Assembly (NCBI GenBank): GCA_028868905.1
Contig: JAGWTQ010000010.1
Coordinates: 1-38,012 of the forward strand
DNA: 38,012 nucleotides
Origin: Betaproteobacteria bacterium
Lineage (GTDB): Bacteria > Pseudomonadota > Gammaproteobacteria > Burkholderiales > Ferrovaceae
Direction: 5' to 3'
A program made the translations under genes and the position numbers. The first letter of the stretch is position 1; each line of letters begins with the position of its first letter. The notes beneath the pieces were generated by a model that searched no databases, was not told the origin of the DNA, and saw only the letters and a list, made by a program, of their open reading frames with translations. This document shows positions 19,795 through 26,838 of this stretch, piece by piece.

Positions 19795-20649
19795 ATGACC
19801 GCTGCCGTCCTCCCTGCTTCCTGGCCACCGCTCATGCTGACCGTGGCGCCCAATGGCGCCTTCAAGACCGAGGCCGACCATCCGGCACTGCCCCTCACCC
19901 CGCGCACTCTCGCCCAAACAGCCAAAGCCTGCCTGGATGTGGGCGCAAGCATGATTCACCTGCATGTGCGCGATGTCCAGGGACGGCACCTGCTGGATGC
20001 GCAGGCCTACCAGGAAGCCACCGCGGCCATCCGGCAGGCCGTGGGGCAGGAACTCGTGGTCCAGATCACTTCGGAGGCCGGAAAGCGTTATGGTCCAGCC
20101 GAGCAGATGGCCGTCATCCGGGGCGTTCGCCCGGAAGCAGTGTCTGTCGCCTTGCGTGAACTGATGCCGGACGAAGCTTCCGAAAAAACGTCGGCCCCGT
20201 TTTTTGAGTGGCTGGGACAGGAACGCATCATGACCCAGGTCATTCTGTATGCGCCTGAAGAATTGCGCCGCTATCGCGAACTCTGCCGACGCGGGGTGTT
20301 GCCGCAGGCACCGCGCCAGTTGCTTTTTGTGCTGGGGCGCTACAGCCGCGACCAGCAAAGCGACCCGCAAGACCTGCTGCCTTTCCTGCAGGCACTCGAC
20401 CACGAACCGGCCCATTGGTCAGTGTGCGCGTTCGGCCTCAAGGAAGCTGCCTGTCTCATGGCCGCCATCACCTTCTCCGGCCATGCGCGCACCGGCTTCG
20501 AAAACAATCTTTTCCTGCCGGACGGGCAGCGCGCCCGGGACAATGCCGAACTGGTGCAGCTGATGGCCAGCCTGTCACGCCGGCTCAACCGTCCACTCGC
20601 GAGCGCGGCCGACGTGCGCGCCTGGTTTGCTCAACGCATCCTGTCGTGA
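19795..20649 (+). CDS. beta-keto acid cleavage enzyme family protein (BKACE, DUF849)
   Basis: ATG at 19795; MIHLHVRDVQGRHLLDAQAYQEATAAIR (metal-ligand HxHxRD), GHARTGFENNLFLPDGQRARDNAELV (BKACE C-terminal motif). Confidence 0.87.
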   Translation: MTAAVLPASWPPLMLTVAPNGAFKTEADHPALPLTPRTLAQTAKACLDVGASMIHLHVRDVQGRHLLDAQAYQEATAAIRQAVGQELVVQITSEAGKRYGPAEQMAVIRGVRPEAVSVALRELMPDEASEKTSAPFFEWLGQERIMTQVILYAPEELRRYRELCRRGVLPQAPRQLLFVLGRYSRDQQSDPQDLLPFLQALDHEPAHWSVCAFGLKEAACLMAAITFSGHARTGFENNLFLPDGQRARDNAELVQLMASLSRRLNRPLASAADVRAWFAQRILS

Positions 20650-21125
20650 TGCATGGAGCCCATGTCCGGTTCGGCTCCCAGGCCGCGCACCGGCACCGGA
20701 ACGTCCACTGCGCCGGATTGCCCGAAGGTCAGCCTGACCACGATCTCCTTTCCTTCCACCAGAGGGGCTTTCAGCCCTTCCAGCATCAGGTGCAGACCCG
20801 AGGGGTGCAATTCCAGCGTCGCGCCGGCGGGAATGTCGAAAGCGGCCTGATGGTGCATGCTGCTCATCCCGCCGGACATGCGGGTGCTGTGCAGCGTCAC
20901 GCTGCGGGCCGCCGGTGAAGAAGCGGACAGCAGGTGCTCGGCGGTTTTTCCGGTATTTTCAACGGTCAGGTACACCACCCCCACCTCCTGGCCGGGCGCC
21001 GTGGCCCGGGCATAGGCCTGGTCGATCACCAGGGCCTTGAAATGCACGGGTTCGGCTCCTGCCTCCGGCAGAAATGCCAGCGTGCACAACAGGAAAAGCA
21101 GGGTTCGCAGGTTCATGGAATTCAC
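20631..21125 (-). CDS. periplasmic copper chaperone PCu(A)C family protein
   Basis: Exact H-X10-M-X21-H-X-M copper motif: LHSTRMSGGMSSM...GLHLM; signal peptide; Met/His-rich tail DMGSMHHDRMR. Confidence 0.93.
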   Translation of the reverse strand: MNSMNLRTLLFLLCTLAFLPEAGAEPVHFKALVIDQAYARATAPGQEVGVVYLTVENTGKTAEHLLSASSPAARSVTLHSTRMSGGMSSMHHQAAFDIPAGATLELHPSGLHLMLEGLKAPLVEGKEIVVRLTFGQSGAVDVPVPVRGLGAEPDMGSMHHDRMR

Positions 21126-21631
21126 TTGGCCTCCAGCAGGGGGGTTAGGACTTGTTCCAGCGCGGCATCGGTGATGCCGGCGTCTCCGCCATCCCAGGCA
21201 TCATGCCGCAGCACGCCCTGGCGATCGATGACAAACGTGAGGGGGATGCGCCAGATGCGCCCATAGCCGCGCACGGATGCATCCTGGATCCACGCACCGG
21301 GAAAGCTGTACTGTTTCATCATGGCGCGGGCCTTGCCCACGTCCTCCGGACTGTCCATGCTGACGGCCACCAGATCAAATCCCTGGGCATGGTGCGCCCG
21401 GTAATATCGTTCCATGGCCGGCATTTCCGCACGGCACGGTATGCACCAGCTGGCCCAGAAATGCAGCATCACCACATGTCCCGCCTCACGGGCGGAAGTG
21501 AACGGCTGCCCGTCCAGCAGACGGATGTCATACGCAGGTGCGGGCTGGCCTTCGGCGATGGCAAACGCGGCGGGTGCCGCCAGTGCCGCCAGGATCCCTG
21601 CCAGGATCTGCAGGCGATGGGCATAACGCAT
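21122..21631 (-). CDS. TlpA/ResA-like periplasmic thioredoxin-fold protein
   Basis: FWASWCIPCRAEMPAMERYY (CxxC), signal peptide MRYAHRLQILAGILAALAAPAAFA, VDRQGVLRHDAWDGG; overlaps the PCu(A)C start. Confidence 0.9.
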   Translation of the reverse strand: MRYAHRLQILAGILAALAAPAAFAIAEGQPAPAYDIRLLDGQPFTSAREAGHVVMLHFWASWCIPCRAEMPAMERYYRAHHAQGFDLVAVSMDSPEDVGKARAMMKQYSFPGAWIQDASVRGYGRIWRIPLTFVIDRQGVLRHDAWDGGDAGITDAALEQVLTPLLEAK

Positions 21632-21651
21632 GAAGTCCTCCTTGAGGCGCA

Positions 21652-22596
21652 TCAGAAAGTATAGGTCAATCCGGCGCTGACGATTTGTCTCGGCACCAGC
21701 TGCACCCCGGTCACTTCCTGGTAAAGCGGCAGGTACACAAGCGCATTGGCTTGCAGCTGGCGCGTGAGCGAATAGAGCACGCCCGGCGTCAGGTACAGGG
21801 ATTTGGATCCGGTGTTCTGCGGATCGCTGGCCAACCCGGAGTCGGCCCGCCGCCAGGTGGCATTGAGCTGCACCAGGGGCGTGAGCGCCTGCACATAGGG
21901 ATTCGTGTCGTAGTGGGCTCCCGCCACCAGCTGCACGCTGTCGCCCGGCCGGTAGTCCGCGCGCGAACCCAGCGCCCGGCGCACCATGCCTTGCAGATAC
22001 CAGCCCCAGGTTCGCTCCTGTCCGACCTGGTAGCCTCCCAGCAGGAGATCCGTGGTGCCGGTTCCGGGCTGGGTGTCGCGGTCAAAGCCGGGGGCCGTGT
22101 GAGTGCCGGTGGGCAGCTTCAGGCCAAAAATCAGGCCGGTGGACATGTCGGGAGAAAACCCCGTGTACATGCCCATGAGCCGCACATCGGACAGGGTGTC
22201 GACGCTGCTGTGGAGCATCTGGGGCGCCCCGCCCCCGAAATTGGCGTTGAAGTCGTAACTGCGTTTCCAGTAAGGCACCATGGCCATGACGCCCCAGTCA
22301 TGGTTGATGTTGTACTGGGCGTTGAGATTCGTGAACTGGGTGCGGATTTCCTGGTCGGCGCTCTGGCTCAACGGGATTTTGCTGGTCCCCTGCTTGGCCA
22401 CGTTCTGGTCAAGCCAGGTGTCCTGCAGGTTGATGCTGCCGGCTGATGTCCCGGGCAGTCCCAGTCCGGGCATGCCCAGATCGAACATGCCGCAGCCGCA
22501 AGCGCACGCCAGCGCACTTTGCGGCACGGTAGCGACCGCCCAGGCCATGGCGCCTGCGACGGCGCCAAAACGCCATCGGGCATTCTGAAATTTCAT
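21652..22596 (-). CDS. putative outer-membrane beta-barrel protein with N-terminal CACGCG cysteine motif
   Basis: Signal peptide ending ...VPQSALA followed by CACGCGMFDLGMPGLGLPG; repeated amphipathic strands and C-terminal aromatic residue (...IVSAGLTYTF). Confidence 0.72.
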   Translation of the reverse strand: MKFQNARWRFGAVAGAMAWAVATVPQSALACACGCGMFDLGMPGLGLPGTSAGSINLQDTWLDQNVAKQGTSKIPLSQSADQEIRTQFTNLNAQYNINHDWGVMAMVPYWKRSYDFNANFGGGAPQMLHSSVDTLSDVRLMGMYTGFSPDMSTGLIFGLKLPTGTHTAPGFDRDTQPGTGTTDLLLGGYQVGQERTWGWYLQGMVRRALGSRADYRPGDSVQLVAGAHYDTNPYVQALTPLVQLNATWRRADSGLASDPQNTGSKSLYLTPGVLYSLTRQLQANALVYLPLYQEVTGVQLVPRQIVSAGLTYTF

Positions 22597-22622
22597 GATG
22601 ATTCCCCCTCAATCGGATCGAC

Positions 22623-22643
22623 AGCCTGCGCCCGGCGCAGGCT
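22623..22643 (-). other. intercistronic RNA hairpin in putative copper operon
   Basis: AGCCTGCGC-CCG-GCGCAGGCT, 9-bp perfect stem, between the DUF2946-like stop and the outer-membrane protein start; no U-tract follows. Confidence 0.5.
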
Positions 22644-22655
22644 TCCCATGCTGGA

Positions 22656-23033
22656 TCAGGCGAAGGCTGGAGGGGCTCGGGTCGGTGGCCGTTGGCCAGG
22701 AAGGGGCTTCGGAAATGAAACCTGCGCGCGCCAGGCTTGCTGCATGCCGGGTGCGGCCGTATCCGGTGCAAGCAGGTGCGGTTCGGGAGGAAGATCAGCC
22801 GCCAGGCACCCACACAAGGCGCAATGGTGAGAAGCGGACGCAGGCTGGGGAGCGGAATCGCCGCCTTGCACCTGCACCCAGCGCAAGCCGGAGGCCGAGC
22901 AAACCTGCACGCGCGAACCCGGACTGTCCGCGCGCTCAAATGCCGCCAGCGCGCCTGCCACAAGGAACGCCTGAAACAGCACGGTGGCAAGGAGCAGCCG
23001 GGCTGCCTGCCGGATCATGGAACGCCGCATCAT
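22656..23033 (-). CDS. small Cys/His-containing exported protein, DUF2946-like
   Basis: Hydrophobic N-terminus MIRQAARLLLATVLFQAFLVAGALAAFERADS; ASHHCALCGCLAADLPPEPHLL motif; located upstream of copper-type genes on the same strand. Confidence 0.7.
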   Translation of the reverse strand: MMRRSMIRQAARLLLATVLFQAFLVAGALAAFERADSPGSRVQVCSASGLRWVQVQGGDSAPQPASASHHCALCGCLAADLPPEPHLLAPDTAAPGMQQAWRAQVSFPKPLPGQRPPTRAPPAFA

Positions 23034-23082
23034 GGGCGGATTCTATCACGGGGTCATGGGCTGTCACCGTAAGCCCAATGGA

Positions 23083-23116
23083 TTGCTGCGCGTTATGTGA
23101 TACCCTATATCTATCA
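23083..23116 (+). promoter_or_regulatory. putative oxyR promoter with overlapping OxyR/LysR-type dyad
   Basis: TTGCTG (23083-23088), 17-nt spacer, TATATC (23106-23111); dyad TGATA-N9-TATCA (23098-23116) containing ATAC-N7-CTAT, one mismatch from the OxyR core ATAG-N7-CTAT. Confidence 0.5.
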
Positions 23117-23137
23117 ACAATAAAAACCAATTTACCT

Positions 23138-24067
23138 ATGAATATCAATGAATTGAGATACATTGTTGCGGTCGCCCAAACCCGGAATTTTCGGCGTGCG
23201 GCTGAAAAATGCTTCGTGAGCCAGCCGGCGCTGTCCACCGCCGTGCAAAAGCTGGAAGAGGAACTGGGGGTGCAGGTTTTCGAGCGCTCCCGCACGGAGG
23301 TGAGCATCACCCCCACCGGGGAACGCATCGTGGCTCAGGCGGCCCTGATCCTTGAAGAAGTGGAACGCCTGCGCCTGCTGGCACGCCAGGGCACCAACCC
23401 GCTGGTGGGCCCTCTGAGGCTGGGGGTGATCCACACGGTGGGGCCTTATCTGCTGCCGGACCTCATTGCCCAGCTGCACCTCAGCGCACCGGAAATGCCA
23501 TTGCACGTGGAAGAAAACACCACGGACCGCCTGGAAGAGCAGTTGCGCCAGGGCGCGCTCGATGTGGCCATCATCGCCCTCCCCCTGGCGGCTTCGGGAC
23601 TTGTCACGCGTCCGCTCTACAGCGAGCCGTTCGAAGTGGTGGTCCCCAAAACCCATCGCTGGGCCGGAAGGGCTTCGGTCTCCTCTGCCGAACTTGGCGA
23701 AGAACAGGTGCTGCTGCTGCCTTCCGTGCACTGCTTCAGCACCCAGGTGGTGGAAACCTGCCCGGAGCTGGGCGTCAAACACGCCCTCGTGCAACAGGGC
23801 AACAGCCTGGAAACCCTGCGCAACATGGTGGCCTCCGGCATGGGCATCACGGTGCTGCCGGCCACGGCCAACAGCGTCAAGTACCGCAGCCCGCTGCTCG
23901 AGATCATCCCGTTCGAATCACCCGTGCCCTCGCGCCAGATCGGCATGGCCTGGCGCAAAAGCTTTTCAAGGCTGGCTGTGCTCGACACCATCGCGGCAGG
24001 GGTGCGTCATCTCAAATTGCGCGGGCTCGTTCCCGCGCCGCTCAGGAATGCCGCCGGGGCCGCTTGA
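23138..24067 (+). CDS. oxyR: LysR-family transcriptional regulator, OxyR-like hydrogen peroxide sensor
   Basis: MNINELRYIVAVAQTRNFRRAAEKCFVSQPALSTAVQKLEEELG; GVIHTVGPYLLPDLI; HCFSTQVVETC preserves the E. coli OxyR C199/C208 spacing; SLETLRNMVASGMGITVLPA. Confidence 0.92.
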   Translation: MNINELRYIVAVAQTRNFRRAAEKCFVSQPALSTAVQKLEEELGVQVFERSRTEVSITPTGERIVAQAALILEEVERLRLLARQGTNPLVGPLRLGVIHTVGPYLLPDLIAQLHLSAPEMPLHVEENTTDRLEEQLRQGALDVAIIALPLAASGLVTRPLYSEPFEVVVPKTHRWAGRASVSSAELGEEQVLLLPSVHCFSTQVVETCPELGVKHALVQQGNSLETLRNMVASGMGITVLPATANSVKYRSPLLEIIPFESPVPSRQIGMAWRKSFSRLAVLDTIAAGVRHLKLRGLVPAPLRNAAGAA

Positions 24068-25634
24068 GCACGTAGACGGCGGGAATGAAAGCCACAAACA
24101 GGAACGCCAGCAGGCGGAAATTGTCCAGGAAGGCCAGCAGGCTGGACTGCTGCTGCACGAATGCATAAAGCGTGGCCTGGGCCTTGGGGGCGGCATCACC
24201 CAGGGTGCTGCCCTGGTTGGTGATGGTTTGCGTGAGCGCCCCCAGGACGTCCGTGGTCTGGGTTGAGAGCGCGCTCACGTGGGCCACCAGCTCCGCCTGA
24301 TGCCTCTGGCTGCCCTGGGTCAGCCAGGTCTGCACCAGAGAAATGCCGAAGCTCCCACCCAGATTCCGGAACAGGTTGATGATGGCCGAAGCATTACTGC
24401 TTTTCATCATGGGCATTTCGGCAAAGGCCGCGGTATTGATGGGAATGAACAGAAATCCCAGCCCGATCCCCTGCAGGATGCGCAGCATGGCGATGGACCA
24501 GTAATCGGCCTGCAAATCAAGGCGCGACATGAGGAAAAGCGCAATCGCGTTGGAGAGGATGCCAAAGGTGATCATGTGCCGTACATCCACGCGGTTGACC
24601 ATCATCCCGATGAGCGGCATGAACAGCAGCACGGTGAGGCCGCCCGGTGACAGCACCATGCCGGCATCCGTGGCCGAATACCCCAGCAGGGTTTGCACAA
24701 AAAGCGGCAGCAGCACGGTGCTGGCGAACAGGATGAAACCCAGCATGAAAATCAGGACATTGCTCACGAAGAAATTGCGCTGCAAAAGCAACCTCACGTC
24801 CACCATGGGATCGCGCTGGCGCAGTTCCCAAAACGGCAGAATGAGCAGGGCGGCAACCGCTAGGATCGTCAGCACCACGATGAATTGCGACTCAAACCAG
24901 TCCTCCTGCTGACCCTTGTCGAGCACGATCTGCAGGCAACCAAAGCCCAGCGTCAGCAGCGCAAAGCCGATGTAGTCGATCCTGAATCCGCGCGCCTTCA
25001 GCTCCCGGCGCTGCTCGGCAAAATGAGGCGGGTCGAACACCAGGCGCGAGGTCAGGTAAATCGACAGAATGCCCACGGGCACGTTGATGAGAAAAATCCA
25101 GCGCCAGGTGAAGGTGTCGGTAATCCAGCCGCCGATAGTGGGGCCGATGGCCGGGGCCATCACGGTGGTGATGCCATAGACGGCAAAAGCCATGCCGCGC
25201 TTGGCGGGCGGAAAGGTGTCCGCGAGGATGGCCTGGGAGCTGGGCTGCAGCCCCCCGCCGCCAAAGCCCTGCAGGGCGCGAAACACGATCAGCATCCCCA
25301 GGTTGGGGGCGAGTCCGCACAACAGCGAGCTTGCCGTAAAAAGCGCCACGCAAATCATGTAGAAGCGCCGCCGCCCCATCAGGCTCGACATCCAACCGCT
25401 GATGGGCAATACGATGGCATTTGAAACGAGATAGGAGGTCAGCACCCAGGTGGATTCGTCCTGGCCGGCCGAGAGATCTCCGGCAATGTGACGCAACGAC
25501 ACGTTGGCGATGGAAATGTCGAGCACTTCCATGAAGGTCGTCAACGCCACGGTCACGGCAATCAGCCAGGGATTCAGGGCCGTGCCGTTCATATCCCTCG
25601 GTACAGGTACGCTGTGGGCCAGGGTTTCCACCAT
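24042..25634 (-). CDS. DHA2-family MFS multidrug efflux transporter (EmrB/QacA-like)
   Basis: TFMEVLDISIANVSLRHIAGDLSAGQDESTWVLTSYLVSNAIVLPISGWMSSLMGRRRFY; 14-TM-like hydrophobicity; adjacent HlyD and TolC-like genes. Confidence 0.94.
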   Translation of the reverse strand: MVETLAHSVPVPRDMNGTALNPWLIAVTVALTTFMEVLDISIANVSLRHIAGDLSAGQDESTWVLTSYLVSNAIVLPISGWMSSLMGRRRFYMICVALFTASSLLCGLAPNLGMLIVFRALQGFGGGGLQPSSQAILADTFPPAKRGMAFAVYGITTVMAPAIGPTIGGWITDTFTWRWIFLINVPVGILSIYLTSRLVFDPPHFAEQRRELKARGFRIDYIGFALLTLGFGCLQIVLDKGQQEDWFESQFIVVLTILAVAALLILPFWELRQRDPMVDVRLLLQRNFFVSNVLIFMLGFILFASTVLLPLFVQTLLGYSATDAGMVLSPGGLTVLLFMPLIGMMVNRVDVRHMITFGILSNAIALFLMSRLDLQADYWSIAMLRILQGIGLGFLFIPINTAAFAEMPMMKSSNASAIINLFRNLGGSFGISLVQTWLTQGSQRHQAELVAHVSALSTQTTDVLGALTQTITNQGSTLGDAAPKAQATLYAFVQQQSSLLAFLDNFRLLAFLFVAFIPAVYVLKRPRRHS

Positions 25635-25640
25635 ACCCCC

Positions 25641-26822
25641 TTAGCGTGAAGCTTCTGTCAGCATCACCTTGGGTTCCACCGACATGCCGGGAGCAAGCCG
25701 TTCCAGCACATCCGGTTTTTCATCAAACACGATTTTCACCGGCACGCGCTGCACCACCTTCACGTAATTGCCGCTGGCATTTTCCGGTGGCAGCAGGCTG
25801 AAGCGGGCGCCGGTTCCGGGCTGGAAGCTGTCCACGTGGGCCTTGAAGGTTTTTCCCGGAAAGGCGTCCACGGTCACTTCCACCGGCTGCCCGATGTGCA
25901 TGCGGCGCAGTTGGGTTTCCTTGAAGTTCGCCACAACCCAGGGGCTGCCGTAGACGATGGCCATGACGGAAGTGCCGGGCTGCACCAGCTGGCCCTGGTA
26001 CAAGGTGCGGCGCGCCACGCGCCCGTCCACCGGAGCCACCAGCCGGGTATAGGAGAGGTCGAGGCGCGCCTGGTCCAGCGCGGCCTGGGCTTCGGCCACG
26101 GAGGCTTTGCCGCCCTGCTCCTGCGCGGCCTTGAGCGCCACCTGGCGCGGGCCGGAACGCGCCTCGGCCAGCTTGGCTTCGGCCTGGGACACCTGGGCAG
26201 CTGCCGAGCCGGCTCCTCGGCGGGCAGCATCCAGCTGCGCGGCCGCGGCACGATCTGCCGTGACGGCCTGATCCAGTCGTTGCCTGGAAATTTCATCCTT
26301 GCCGAACAGCGCCTGATAACGGGCCCGGTCGCTGTGCGCGAGCTGGGCCTGGGCTTCGGCGGCCGTCACCTGGGCGTCGGCCTGGGCCCGCAGCGCGCGC
26401 GCACTGGCCAGGGCGCCCTGAGCCTGGGCGATGAGGGCCTGGCTGGTGGTGGACACCACCGACAGATCCTGGCTTGCGGCACCGTGGCGCGCCAGGGCAC
26501 CCGCCAGCGACGCTTCCGCCTGCTGTACCCGCAGCTGGTAGTCGCGCGGATCGATCTCTGCCAGCACGTCGCCCGTCTTCACCGCCTGATTGTCGTTCAC
26601 CTGCACGTGCAGGACGTAGCCGGCCACATGAGGACTGATCTGCACGACATTGGCTTCGATGAAGGCGTCATCCGTGTTTTCCTGGTTGCGGGTGAGCAGC
26701 CACAAGGTGAAAAAGCCCAGCACCACCACGACGGCGCCCGCCATGGCCGCCTTGCGAATCCAGGGTCGTTCCGGAGCCGGTGGGGCTGGCGTCGTTTGCG
26801 TGTTGGGGGGCAATTCGCTCAT
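25641..26822 (-). CDS. HlyD-family membrane fusion protein (EmrA-like)
   Basis: NQENTDDAFIEANVVQISPHVAGYVLHVQVNDNQAVKTGDVLAEIDPRDYQLRVQQAEASL; LVAPVDGRVARRTLYQGQLVQPG; alternative start 26858. Confidence 0.94.
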   Translation of the reverse strand: MSELPPNTQTTPAPPAPERPWIRKAAMAGAVVVVLGFFTLWLLTRNQENTDDAFIEANVVQISPHVAGYVLHVQVNDNQAVKTGDVLAEIDPRDYQLRVQQAEASLAGALARHGAASQDLSVVSTTSQALIAQAQGALASARALRAQADAQVTAAEAQAQLAHSDRARYQALFGKDEISRQRLDQAVTADRAAAAQLDAARRGAGSAAAQVSQAEAKLAEARSGPRQVALKAAQEQGGKASVAEAQAALDQARLDLSYTRLVAPVDGRVARRTLYQGQLVQPGTSVMAIVYGSPWVVANFKETQLRRMHIGQPVEVTVDAFPGKTFKAHVDSFQPGTGARFSLLPPENASGNYVKVVQRVPVKIVFDEKPDVLERLAPGMSVEPKVMLTEASR

Positions 26823-26838
26823 GGATCTGCTCCGGCGT

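Noticed and set aside
20631-20649. Possible frameshift/sequencing error at the BKACE and PCu(A)C 3' ends
   Set aside because: Both proteins keep plausible C-termini and similar convergent overlaps occur at two other places in the window, so real overlap is simpler.
22595-23137. 181-codon N-terminal extension of the oxyR ORF
   Set aside because: The extension covers the DUF2946-like gene antisense and the promoter region; homology to OxyR starts exactly at MNINELRYIV (23138).
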